A DNA stretch of 64,000 bases from Eudromia elegans (Eukaryota > Chordata > Aves > Tinamiformes > Tinamidae). Of the stretch, positions 1 through 11,900 are shown piece by piece. A program made the translations under genes and the position numbers. Position 1 is the first letter of the stretch. Each line of letters begins with the position of its first letter. The stretch spans positions 1,294,356-1,358,355 of the forward strand of contig PTEX01000192.1 in assembly GCA_003342815.1 (NCBI GenBank), given 5' to 3'. The notes beneath the pieces were generated by a model that worked only from the letters and a program-made list of their open reading frames with translations, ran no database searches and had not been told where the DNA came from.

Positions 1-150
1 AGGTAAATCCAAGGGCAGTTCCCCAGCGCAGCCACATCCAGTCCTCTCGCTGCACCTTTGCTAACGCTCCTACCGCCCATGTTGGCAGCGTGGACCATGG
101 GCCCGCTCCGGCTCCGTGAGTGTCCCGTGGTGTCTGTGCGTGCGTGTGCG

Positions 151-290
151 TGTGTGCTGTACTGCATGGGGGCAGCCGCTCCACTCGTTGCTGTAACAAA
201 TGTAAAAAAACTAAACGTGAATTAATTAGTTTTTTTCAACTTGTTACAGCAGCGAATGGAGCTGCCGCGGTACGGTGTAGACTGCAACAC
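151..290. repeat. Inverted repeat able to form a long hairpin
   Basis: The core arms are 186-214 and 226-254, separated by an 11-nt loop. Of 29 facing positions, 25 are Watson-Crick pairs, one is G-T and three are mismatched. Pairing continues outward with a small gap: 179-185 and 171-176 find partners in 255-261 and 262-268, and weaker similarity reaches about 151 and 290. The two strands therefore encode nearly the same short peptide (RCCNKCKKTK on +, RCCNKLKKTN on -), which shows the symmetry independently. It could be a foldback miniature transposon, two copies of one repeat inserted head to head, or a precursor-like RNA hairpin. The family is not recognised. Confidence 0.75.
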
Positions 291-1418
291 AGTGAAGGAG
301 CTGCAAGAAGGATGCTCCGCACTGCCAACATTGGTGTCTGTGACATCCGGGAAGCGGCCGCTAGAGAGCGAGCAGCCAGCACGGCAGGAAACCGGCCTCT
401 CTTTTATTTTCGTTTTGGTGAGCACAATGAACGTATCTTTTCCAGTCCTTATCTGTCTGTAACCGTGCCTCATCCGCAAGCCTCTGGTAGATGCCCACCT
501 CAGTAGAACAGCCTGGCAACTGCCAGCTGACCAGGTAGGAGAAGCGAAGGACGACGTCTAGAAGGCCGTTACCAACCTCTGCTTGCCCAAGAGGGAAGCG
601 ATGGGAGGGAAGGAGGAAGGACCCTTCTTAGCGTAAGCTGTGAACGTTTACCGTGTCCGTAGGGGTCTTTGCATTGATACCGTAGAGGAGGTTTCACACA
701 ATAAGCTGGCAAGGCACAAGAAAGCTTGTGTTTCTGCTTCCCTTTTTGGCAGTGACTTCTTGCAGAGCCTTGGGCAGGTCCCAGCGTTTGGCCCTGTATC
801 AAGCTGCATAAATCTAAGCACCCCTCCCTCAGCAGGGATCCCCGCCTGAGCTCAGCTCTCATGCAGGCTGTGTGGAAGACCCACTTCTAGGAATGGGCCG
901 TGGGGCTGGTAGGAGCAGACTCGTGGAAGGACTTTCTGCACTGGCACTTGTCTGTGACGTGGACAAGTGGGCATGATCCCAACCGTGCCTACACAGCTGA
1001 GCCCTTCGGGCAATATTTGTCCTGCCTTCTGGGGATGTCCTGAGTCCTGTGGGGCCTGCTCCTGCTCCCTGCCTATGCAAGAACAATTTATGGGCTCCCC
1101 AGACAAAACATTTTCTCTTGCCAGCCATGTGGATGTACACAGGGTGTCACTCCCCTGCCCATGCATGCGTGCACCCTGCCACCAGGAAGTCCAGACATGG
1201 GGTGGGAGGTGGCCAAATGGAAGACAAGATTGGCAATTCTGACAGTACAAGATATACCTGGAAAAATACAATCCCCTTCAACCTGTCCCATCTCATTTTG
1301 AAAGATATTTGCTATTAAAAGTAGGGAGAATCTCTCTTGGATTCCGAGTTGTCTGTTGTCCTGTTAAAGTGAGGTTGCACGAAGGTTCCCTCAATGCGAT
1401 GCAACTTTCTGCCTCAGG

Positions 1419-1440
1419 TTTTTTTTTTTTTTTTTTTTTN
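1419..1440. repeat. T21 homopolymer ending in an ambiguous base (N)
   Basis: A run of 21 T is followed by a single N, the only ambiguous base noticed in the window. The homopolymer length is probably uncertain and the N may mark a closed gap or base-calling failure. Confidence 0.9.
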
Positions 1441-2569
1441 TAAATTAAGAATGCTTAAATTTAAATGGCAATTTCAAGATTAGCAGAATTAATGATATAA
1501 AGCCATTTAAGTGCTAAATGTAGTCCCTGGAAGGACTGAGTGTATGCATATGTATAAACACATACATACATTGATATATACCAGAGGTCTTTGTTGTTCC
1601 TCTTGGGATGCATTCATAAAGGGGTGGCTTTTCCTTTCAGGAATGGAGATGACCCTATTCCAAAAAGGAGAACCGTGTAGCCCTGTGTCTTTCCTGAGAT
1701 GTTGGAGTTCTCTCTTAGGCTCCCTGTTTTTGACAGGAAAATCCTGGAGACCAATATTGTCCCATATGCTCTGCAGCAAATGTGCATGGATGTGACACCC
1801 GGGGGCCGTGCTGGGTGCACTGCCCGTGCGCAGGCTGCATGCACTGCCTGCACAAGGGCTGACATGTCCAGATGCTGCACAGGCGGCCCCGATGCACGGG
1901 ACGTGTGTGGTCATCCAGCCGGCCTGTCCAACATCCATGCGCTGGGAACAGATCCGCTGCCTTTGGCGGTGTTAATGGGAGAGGGAATAGGGGAGCCCCC
2001 TTCCTCTTGTCCATTAAATTCCACTTGCTTTAACTTAGAGAGACAGAACTACAGGTTTGTGTCCTCAACATGCCTTCACCGGGGTGTCAGTTTGTAGCTG
2101 GAGATGTTCTATGTGCAAAATAGTATTTCCTTTCTTAACAAGTTCATATGCAGACATTCAGACATCTAAAAATAATAGTGAATGTGGGCCTTATGTCTGT
2201 CGGGTATTGTGACCTTTCTCTTGCTGTCCCTGTAGAGGAAGACTCCTGACAGTCAGTAGCTGAAAGAATAACCACTTGAACCAGCATTTATTTCAGAATA
2301 ATTTTCTGAAGATTATCTTGATTAGATCAATCAGTCAGTTCTGGGTAAGATAACATGGACAGCTGCATGTGTGCTATTAAGAATAACCCTCCCTGCAAGA
2401 AAAATAACTAAATTACCTGTATCCCTCATAAGCTGTGTTTTTGCCCAATTTGCTTCCAGCGTTTTGCCAGGAAATTTGATTATTCACTCACAGAACAGAG
2501 AGACGATGTTGTTATCAATTAAGTTTTTCTTCTAACGATTTAGGCATGGGTGGCTCATTCTCTCTTAAT

Positions 2570-2672
2570 CAAGTGCTGTGTCTACACTAGATTACTCTCT
2601 GTAATTTCCCATCACTGGTACCACCAGTGTAGCTCTATTTGTAGTGTAACCATGTAGACCAGTCACCAGTGC
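2570..2672. repeat. Possible transposon-like remnant with imperfect inverted ends
   Basis: The left end contains GTGTCTACACTAGATTAC. The right end, read on the other strand, contains GGTCTACATGGTTACAC, so GTCTACA and TTAC recur in inverted order about 100 bp apart. Between them, near 2612-2628, lies a compact stem-loop (CACTGGT-ACC-ACCAGTG). This is compatible with a decayed non-autonomous DNA transposon, but the ends match imperfectly and no family is identified. Confidence 0.3.
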
Positions 2673-2960
2673 TTTATTTATTATAGCTAATAAACCTGTG
2701 AGATGGAGTGTTTAAAAGGCACCCGCTGCTCCTTTCACAGGCCTCGAGACAGAAAGCTGCATCTCCCACGGCCCGAACGGCAGCAGCCCTAGGAAAGGGA
2801 GGAAGTCTTAAGCTATGGGCAGTAGCAAGGGCTATGATAGATTGCCACAGAAGATCCCCTTATCTTATGAACAAGTCATTTTCTGTAGAATTACAGGAGG
2901 CAATTTCTCTACCTTCTATTATGAAAATAAGACATATATATATTTGTGTATGTCTGTAAC

Positions 2961-3006
2961 GTGTGCATACATTGGCACGCATCTAAGAGTATGTGTGCAT
3001 ACATTT
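2961..3006. repeat. Short direct repeat GTGTGCATACATT
   Basis: The 13-mer GTGTGCATACATT occurs at 2961-2973 and 2993-3005, within a TG/TA-rich stretch that begins near 2935. It looks like simple-sequence decay. Confidence 0.6.
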
Positions 3007-6000
3007 GCTTTTGATTCTTACTCCTGCTAAAGCTTTGGGCTAGCAAAGTAAACTTGCCAATTATAATTTCATTTTCTCTTCCACAAACTAATTCAACATT
3101 ATTTGCGTTGCATAGGATGCACAGAGATGTTTAGAGCTTGATTCTAGAATTGAAATAAAACTCACATACTCATTCTATTAATAGTAACTAGTTCTCCTAA
3201 AACATCTGCCTTCTTAATTCCCAACAAGCTTAACCATGAGCTTTGCTTTTGCTTAGGCTGCCCGAGGTCCCATTTATTATTTTGTTTAAAATTCTTGAAT
3301 TATTTAAATGTTATTATTTTCATTTATTATTTTAAGCATTCTTCATGCTTAAAATGTGTGCATGGTGGCGGTTGGCGTGACGTCCACCATGACGGGGTGG
3401 AAGGAGAGGGGTCCCACGTGGGCTGTGCTGAGCTCGGGCGGGAGGCTTGGCACTTGCGAGGCAGCACAGGAAGGCAAGGGCAGGGCTTTGCTTTGGACAG
3501 AAGGTCAGTTTGGAGGGGGGCAGCGCATTGTTTGAAACCAGAACATGTGCAGGAAGAGTACGTGTGAAATCTCACCTGGAAAGACAGGAACACTGGTAAT
3601 TAAACATATCTAGTCAGAAATTTCATCTCCTTCCTATTTTCCTAGCGAACAGTGGCTTGACTTTCTGCCTGCCTTTGGTTAGGAGCATTTCATTTTAAAT
3701 CTCCTTTGGCTTTGGCTGATCCAGTTAATTTCTTATCTGGGTGTAAAGCTGAGGGGCAGAGTGAAATGCCAGTCAGTGCAGCAGGTCCCATTGGGGTGCT
3801 GTGGCATTTAACCTGTTCACAAAGTGCAAACCACATTTATCGCTCAGCTTTGCAGAATGGCAATCATTGCAGAGAAGCACGGGAAATAATCTCGACTGAA
3901 CGTAAATACTCTTTTTTAAACTGTGCTGAAACCATCACTTGTCTGTCCGCCCCCTAGCCCGGGTTTTGCTGGGTTTGTCCTAGAGCTGAATCTCCCAGGG
4001 TCTCACTTGGTGGTTGGTTTTAGAAGAATGAATATAGCCCCTGTCTAAGAATGCCTTCTATTTCTTGTTGATGAGTCTTTGTAGCTTTTGAACATTTTTA
4101 GATTCAAAATTTTGACACATAATAGATGCACCAAAGCAACTTGTCAGCTGCCATTAAGAAACAATTGTCCCCGCTGGAGAGGACAGCGCGGCTCTTGCCA
4201 CCCTACCTGCACTTAGCTCTGCAATTTAACAGCAGAAAGAAGTGGTGAAACTGGAAGGGAGGAACAAAGAGATGAGGGGGAAAGAAGAAGGGAAGAGGTG
4301 AAGCCTGCTTCCAGCTGACAGCTTTGTGTCTTCCATGCGCTGAAATGAAACTAGCCAACCTGCTAGGTGCTCAAATAGCCTTCCCATGGCTCTTCCGTTT
4401 GTAGATAGACACGGTAAAGATGTTATTGAGCTGGCACAATTTCTGTATTGATATATCAGTGTTAAAGTGTCTGCTTGTATTTAAACTCCTGATCCCATCT
4501 GAAGAGATGCCCTTAATTCATCTGGTGAAACCCGGAATGCTTTTCAGCCCCCTGCATAGCTCTCCAGGCTGCCCTGGGCACACCTGGTTGCCTGGCAGAG
4601 GCATCTCATCCTCTTCAGCATTTCCTAAGGCTTCAGAGACCTCTGCACACAATGGGCACATATAAAACAGAACTTATGAGGAAGTATTCCCATATGGTCG
4701 AGCCAGATACTGCACAGCATCTAAAGGGACATCAGACAGCTCTGCGTAAGCCACTGAATTCTGGCCTAGGTTTCCATTGCTCATAATGGGAGCTTAGCTT
4801 AACACCTTCTTGTAAACTAAATTTAGGTGTCTTAATCTGCAAGCTGAATCCCACATTAGCCGTGTTAGATAAAAGAGCTGGTACTTCTGCTAAGAGCATG
4901 GCTGTTTGCTCTGGTGCATCTGCTGCCTCTTATGTGTCATGTCACGAGCGTAATGCACTGATTTCTCATCCTTTTATCTCAAATATCTGTGTTCTGAGTA
5001 CGTGCTTCTAATATATATTTTGCTAAAACTCCTTGTGACTGGTAACAAGTCATTGGTGCATTGACAGTCTCACTTTAGATGCAAGACAGGGGAAAAAGAT
5101 TGCATTATTAAGAGTGATGCCAGTTTGAGAATGGCTGTGATTGTGCCTGTCTGCATGGCACTGGAGTGACATTATGAAAGCCATTTATTGCTCTACTGCC
5201 TCTTGAAATTTAGGAATTGATCGAGCTATGAATTCCCTAAGCCTGTTCCAGCACCACTTCCACTTTTTCACAAGTGCATTTCAGTGAAGCTGCACTTGAA
5301 TAAGCATCAGCACTAACTCACAGACCACGTGTGTCAGCTGTGAGAGCGATCACTTTTGGGGGTTTGGTTGTGGTCAGGAGTGCAAAAAGGCTGCCCTGGG
5401 GTGCCGGAGCCTTCGTGCAGGTGAACAGCTCTGCTCTTAGCTCCTCTTGGCTGTTTCTGGGGCAGCAAACCCATTGAATGATTTCCCAGCATGATTTTTC
5501 ACAGCAGTGGCCCCAGGGACTGCCTGCGTTTAATCCCCCCTTCTCCTTTATTGTCGGGTTGTTGCACTTCAGTGGCAGCACCAAACTTCTTGTCTTCACG
5601 TGCCATCCCCCTGCCCAGTAAATTTATTGTGACACTGCCTGCCTCACCAAACGCCGTGACACCGTAACAATTTGTAGATCTGTGTAGATTTGCTTTTTGT
5701 GATATTTTAAAAAATATATCTAATTTCCAGGAGGCATCTAATTACTGAAAATAAGGCTGACTAGACAGCTAGTGACAGGGGGATGGATAGTGAAGGTTAG
5801 AATCTCGTTTAGACTGCAACAGGGGTTTCATATTCTGAAAGCTGGATCAAAAGTAGTTTTGTTTTTTATTTCGTATTGCTTGTTCTCAGGGTGACCCAAT
5901 AGAGAAAGAAAGACACTAAGCGTAAAAAGAGGAGGTGATTTCTTCTGGTGATTTAGATACCTCAAAAGATAAGTTTACCTGACTAAAAGAAAAAAAAGGT

Positions 6001-7540
6001 GGGGAGCAAGTAAAGTTGCATAGTAGTGTGGAGAGAGAGCAGTTACTGCAGAGAATTTGTTTGGATTAGAAAGTATGCATTAATAATGGCAATGTGAGTG
6101 AGTAAGAAGAGTTAAGAATCTCCTCGTACTCTTTTATGTTCCTAGCCAAGCAACCACTTCCCCCAGAATGGAAGCAGACGTGACAGTTCTGATGTTCCAA
6201 AGATTTAGGAGGGGGAGCTGTGTTTTGAGGTCGGGTTCTGCATCACAAAGCTGTAAGCAGCGAGAGCCAACTTTTAAAAAGAGGACTATCAATTTTTCAA
6301 GAGTCCTTTGAAATATAACTAGTGCTCCTTGAAAGTCAGCATGGCATTTTTTGTTATTCTACTTTCTACATAAAAATTCTTGTTTTCCGCAAAGTAAATT
6401 GTTATCCTGTCCCAATAAGAAGGAATTGAATGGTTTGGAAATAGTAATGGAAAGTTTTCTTATATAGCATTTGAACAGAAAAATATGAAAATATTTCCAG
6501 GTGTTGTGTTGTTGAATCCAGTTTCCATTTATTTATTTATTTTTAATTATTATTCTTTTAAATAATTTCATTAAAACAGACCATCAATCCTAAGTGCAAG
6601 AGGATTGTTTTATTCTTACTGTTCTATTACTTTACTTCTGTGACTTCTGTATAGTTACACAAAGTTTGTAATTACTTTTTAAAGGCAGCAAATCGTGGAA
6701 AACAATAAATTCAATTTATCCAGGTTTTTGTTACTCTGTCTCGTAAAGTAACGCAGAGCAGCACAGTACCTCTGTGCTGTATTAGACATAAGTTGAATTC
6801 AGTACTTATGGGGTTTGTTTAGCCAAGTTCTTTTGTGAAAAAATGGTAGTGTTTTGTGGCTAGATATTACAGATTCAGGTTTGCTTTCTTCTCTCACTGT
6901 CTATTTGAATTTTGCTTCCTAAGTTCTTCACTGATCTCCGAAAATGGGAAGTAAGGCTGTTTGTTTGTCAGAACTGTGCATCTGCAGTGCTGCTGTCGTG
7001 CTGTCAGCATCCTTGAAGCTGCCTTCAGGAAAATACCTTAAAAAAAGGCATGCAAGAAAAGGGGTGAATACAAGGTTAAAAAAAAAGGGTGTTTGAATCC
7101 TAAATACTAGATGTCTAGGCATGGCATACTAGGATGCTGCAGGTATATATTATCAGGCTGAGGTATTTTTGTTATTTTACTGGAGCAGGTTACTCTTCTA
7201 GACCTTGGTGATGCAGCTGTTTACTTTCTGGACCCTGATAACTGAAAATACCCACCTATTAATTATGGAGTTTCCTTCCTCCTTCTCTGGCTTTTTATTG
7301 TGTTTTTACCAAGTGGTATCATCAAGCCATATAAGGTTTTATAGACACATGTATAATACAAACTAGCTAAATTTTCTTAGGGTTTGTTTGCAATCAATTG
7401 CCAGGAAAGCTTGAAGATCCACTACAATAATATCTACAGTAATATCCCTTTTGTTGGCACAGTAGAGTATTTCTTAGGATGTTAAGTTTCTGGAATCCAA
7501 TAAGAATGAGCTTTTTTTTTCTTTTTTGTGATTAATGCAG

Positions 7541-7651
7541 GGGTGGACCAGGCGTTGCCCCAGGAACGTCGAACTCCCGTCACTCCGTCCTCCTCGTCTC
7601 GGTATCACCGTCGCAGGTCCTCAGGGTCACGGGATGAGCGCTACAGATCGG
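7541..7651 (+). CDS. DIP2C: DIP2C exon (probably coding exon 3)
   Basis: This exon covers about residues 53-90: two bases complete an Arg codon, then VDQALPQERRTPVTP and the basic stretch SRYHRRRSSGSRDERYRS. The acceptor is TGCAG (7536-7540) after a T-rich tract, and the donor is GTAAGG at 7652. It enters after base 1 of a codon and ends with the first base of an Asp codon that the next exon completes. The region belongs to the N-terminal DMAP1-binding segment of DIP2 proteins. The Arg/Ser-rich composition suggests a flexible, phosphorylatable segment; that is inference. The next exon is 16.5 kb downstream, across the longest complete intron in the window. Confidence 0.92.
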
Positions 7652-8039
7652 GTAAGGAGGACTCCGAGCTGCAGAAATGGAATGATAAGTAGAAATGGCA
7701 GGTTCTGTCCTTTGCTTTCTGACACGTTTTGGTTTAAACTTTTCAAATAACTGCTCTTGGGAAAGATCTACTCTAGGAATATAGAGAGTCCAAGCATGCA
7801 GAGGCATCATTGGTAAAGCCAGTTTGATTTGAATCTGGCAAGAGATGTGAAGGACAACTAAGAAGAGTGTCTATAAACACATCGGTAGCAAAGGAAGGGT
7901 AGGGAATATGTGGGTCTGTTGCTGAATGGAGCAGGAGACCTGCTGAGAAAGCACGCCAAAACAATCAAGGTATTTAGTGCCTTTTTTCCTCAGTCTGTAC
8001 TGTTAAGACTTACCTTGAGGAGTCCTAAACTCTTGAGAC

Positions 8040-8987
8040 CAAGGAAGGCTTATCATGAGTGAAGGAGAATCAGGTTAAGGATGATTTAAATATACTGGAA
8101 ATACACAAGTCCTTTAGGCTTGACAAAATGCACCCACTTGTGCCGAGGAAACTGGTCAGTGTCCCTTGGAGGCCACTCTCAGTTATTCCCAAAACGTTCT
8201 GGGCTCTGGAAGAGGTTCCAGAGGACAGGGAGAAAGCACATGGCATTCGTGCCTTAACAAGGGCAAGGAGGAGGATCAGGGGAACTCCAGGCTGGCAAGG
8301 CTCACCTTGATCCCTGGGAAGCAAATAGTCTTGGAAGCCATTTTGAAACGTGTGAAGGACAAGAAAGCAACTGAGGGTAGTTTGCCAGGATTTATGAAGG
8401 GAAAATTGTGCTTGACCAGCCTGCTAGCCTTCTATGACGGAGGACTGGCATAGAGGATGAGGAAGGATGTGTATTTTGATTTTAGCAAGACTTTGAGCAC
8501 TGTCATCTGCACCACTCCGGCTGAGAAATCACTGGGTACGCACTAGGTATGTGCACAGGGCAGTGGACTGAACCCTTGCTGACCTGTTGGGCTCAGGGGC
8601 CTGTGAACAGCATTCGGCTGGAGACCAGTCACTACTGGTGGAGCTTGGAGGCGAAACTGGGTCCCAGATTGACATCTTCACTAGTGAGCTGGAGGCTGGG
8701 ACAGAGCACATCCTCAGCAAGATAGCAAAGTGGAAGGAGTAGCTCATACCCCTGCTGGTTTGCTGCCGTTCAAAGGGGCCTCAGCGAGCTGGGAAAGTGG
8801 GCAAAGGAGAACCTCATGAAGCCCAGCAAAGGGATGTGCTGAGTCCTGCTCCAGAGGAGGAGTAATTCAACACACCAGTACAGCCTAGGGGCTGGCGAGG
8901 TGGAAGCAGCTTTGCAGAGAAGGCCCTGGAGCAGCAAAGAAGGCCAGAAGTCCTTCCCAAATTCAGCTCTTCTCTGATTCTGTGACC
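8040..8987 (+). mobile_element. CR1 LINE fragment (reverse-transcriptase region and 3' tail, degraded)
   Basis: On the + strand the sequence follows the CR1 reverse transcriptase, broken over several frames. LDKMHPLVPRKL near 8118-8153 corresponds to the CR1 GPDGMHPRVLREL segment. The next frame gives LTLIPGKQIVLEAILKRVKD and then KGKLCLTSLLAFYDG (about 8303-8445), matching CR1 SLTSIPGK...FTKGKSCLTNLIAFYDE as I know it. Later DNA (CCTCAGCAAGATAGCAAAG, then AACCTCATGAAGCCCAGCAA) matches the downstream part. After about 8945 it jumps to TCTGATTCTGTGA, like the CR1 3' terminal repeat, so an internal segment is missing. Many frame changes and stops mark it as an old, inactive copy. Limits are approximate. 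Confidence 0.8.
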
Positions 8988-11900
8988 ACCACTGAGTTTT
9001 ATCACACTGATTCTAATTTTGCAAATACCAGAAGAAAAATATTTAATTGGAACTATAGCAAGTTGGGAGCATGACTGTGTCCTAAATAGAAGCACTGACA
9101 AAAAGAAGGTAAAATTAATTTTAGAGCTGAACAAAACCTCGGATATAGCAAAATGGAGGAAGTGATTGGTTTATAAGCAGAAGGAAACTGAGGTTCTGAA
9201 ACTTCCTTACTTCCTGAAAGGGATAAACTGCACCGTGAGTGGATAAGAATAGGTGTGTGTGGATCTGTTTCAACCACTATAGGGGCTGAGCTCTGGCTTC
9301 AACAAGGAGAGCAGCACCCATGAGGCACCCATGAAGCACCATGTCCAACGAGGCCCTGCATGGGGGCAGTGCAAACCAGAGGCCGGTGCTTGTGGGGGAC
9401 ACGGAGAGACCGACTGTGGAGCTTGTGGCTTGTGCTGGAGGAGAGGGATGCGTCGTGCTGGAACAGGCAGGCACATTGTGCTGACACAACTGGAAAATAT
9501 TGTCAAGAACTCCTTACTGAACCTTTTGCAACACATCACTGTGTCATTCCATTAGTCAAAGAGCTTGCCAGTCCTATTTAAAGGAAAATGAAACAATAAG
9601 TGTTGGCAAAGAAAGTTAATGTGTGTCCAAACCACTCTGATAAATTTGAAAACTCCTTTCTCCCCTCAAAACCCTCAGGTTCACACAGTACTTGCTGCCA
9701 GTTTTTCTTTGAATAGCAATCACATGATCTGCATAATAATTCTTTGACATACAAACTTCTAGAAGCTGCTCTCACATTACACCAAAAATTGCCTGCTCTC
9801 TCCCCAGTGTTTTAAATAGGTACAAATATTATTCTTGGAATTGCTTAGCTTACGGGTGTGCAACCCACGGTCCTCACAAGCCCTCGCTCTTGCGAGTGGT
9901 TCTGTTAAGGACAGTTGTGTTTGGCTGTGCTCTGAGAGGGGTCTCCTTGTGGTGGGGTTGCCACTTTTAAGCTGGAGGTTTTGAGCCCCTATTTGGGCCA
10001 GGGCTGGGAGATGTCACGTGCGACTTCTCTGCGTGTCTCTTCTGGTACCCCTGCAATGCTCTGAACGGCTGTCGCTGCTGCTTGGTTTCACTTGCTGCTT
10101 GCTGCCTTAAAAGGAAGGCTTGAGAAAATAATTTAATTAGTTCTTAGGGAAGCAGTCTAGAGGGGAAAAGCTGACAGGTTGTTTGCCTGTGTAATTATGA
10201 TTTCCTAATCACTGTCGAAGTGCTGAATGCTGCTTCCTGTTGACCCGTCCTTATGAGCTTCCCTCACTATTCATTCCTTTTCAGACAGCACCTCAGTTTT
10301 CACGTGTCTTTAGAAGCACGCACTTGGGCACAGCTCTTCAGGCTAAGCCCCTTTTTACCTCGTCCCTCTTGCTTTGGGGACTGTGAGTCCTTCTGCACCA
10401 CAGCTGGCATGCTGATAGCATAGCTCACCATGCACATACCAGAGCTTATCGTGCTGGTGGCTTTGGTCTCATTGTGTGAGCACTCATGGGTGTGCAAAAG
10501 GTCTGCTTTTATATCTGTGTGTCCATTTATTGTCTTTATTCAAACAGTCTCTGGCTTAGGGAATCTAGAATCTTATTCTGGATGAGTTCCATGAATAGCA
10601 CATAAGGTGCTGGCTTAGGAGTAGGACTAAACAATATATATAGCAATATATAGAACTAATAACTGCACAGATTACGTTGATGAGAGGAAGAATATGGAAA
10701 TCAATGCAAAGGGCTGCTTGTTCTTAGTGAAGGAGTATAATCTTAGGAGAGTTGGGATTATGCTGTAAATTTTGATCTCCTTTACTGGTCTGGAATTATC
10801 CTTGGTGTTAAAACTAGAAGGCTTGACAGTATTGTTGGGGTTTAGGGCAGGGCTTTGAATTCCTGCATTGATTGCTGTATGGAGTGACACCTCAGCAAAA
10901 TAAGCCCTGGAGCTCTCCAACAGATTGGTTTGAACAGCAACCAAGACTTGGTTCGCTCAGACGAAAACTATATATAGCAAATGTCTGCAGAAGTAAATGT
11001 AAACTTGCCTTTCAATTTCGAAAGTTTATCAAATAAATCATTTTTTTTTTAGAATTCATTTTTAGAAGCTTTGCTAAGATGCAGTGCAATGTTCCTACTC
11101 TATGTTTTCCCCTTTTATGCATTGCCCCTGTGAAGTCAAAAGTCCATTTCTGTCTCCATGTCACAAGCCATACTCTCTTTCACTGAAGTTGTGAAATTTT
11201 AAGCCAGGTTTCTCCCAGGTTATCTCGTCTCCGGTTTCAGATTTGCTGCAGTTAGAGTCTGTTGTTTAGCTTGTTGTTCTGCTCTGCTTAATACTCAAAG
11301 CACCTCCGCTCTGATCATAATACAGTTATTAGATCCTCGCTGTTACCCAGTTTCAGTACATGTTATCATGTTTGGCACATCTTCTTGGAAAAAGCCCAAC
11401 ACAAAATGAATGTGCAGTCTTTATCCAATAAGTAATTCACTTCTAGGAAAACATGTCCCATCCTTAGTTTTTGCACAATTTATTCCAATTAACATCTGAA
11501 GACAAATCCTCTACTCCAGCTCTGATCAAAGTCCTGTTCTGCCTCTCCTTTGTAAGGTTTTCCTAATTGGAAGCCTAACATCCTGAGAGTCTTCCAGCCC
11601 TCCTTCCATGCCTTGGCTTTTTACATAAATTTAGATATCAACGAAGATTGTTTAATGAACTCTCTTTGGAGACTCAAAATCATTGCTGCCACTGTTATCA
11701 CCTTCAACTTATGCTCTTTTATTATGGAAAATGTCAGACTGTGACATTTTAAATCCTTACCTATTTTCTCACTCCAGTCTTTTTTATTATTATTATTTCA
11801 TTGATATTGTAAGTGAGTTTTTCAGCACTATGATTTTGAAAACTTGATATTCAGGATTTTTATCTTCTAAATAAAATTGGTTTTGAGTTTGCAGAAAGTA

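Larger units (their letters stand above)
1..7540 (+). other. Intron upstream of first visible DIP2C exon (partial)
   Basis: No exon of DIP2C or of another gene is recognised in these 7.5 kb; by analogy this is the intron between coding exons 2 and 3. It holds a strong inverted repeat (about 151-290), a T21 run ending in an unresolved base (1419-1440), a possible transposon-like inverted repeat near 2570-2672 and short TG/TA-rich stretches near 135-160, 1540-1585 and 2935-3006. Open frames here are short and do not resemble known proteins. The 3' end carries a pyrimidine-rich acceptor (T/C run at about 7511-7527, then TGCAG at 7536-7540). Confidence 0.7.

Noticed and set aside
120-506. 128-codon open frame on + at the left end
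   Set aside because: It crosses the inverted repeat, has a Cys/Arg-rich composition and no recognisable domain; the - strand frame mirrors it because of the hairpin.
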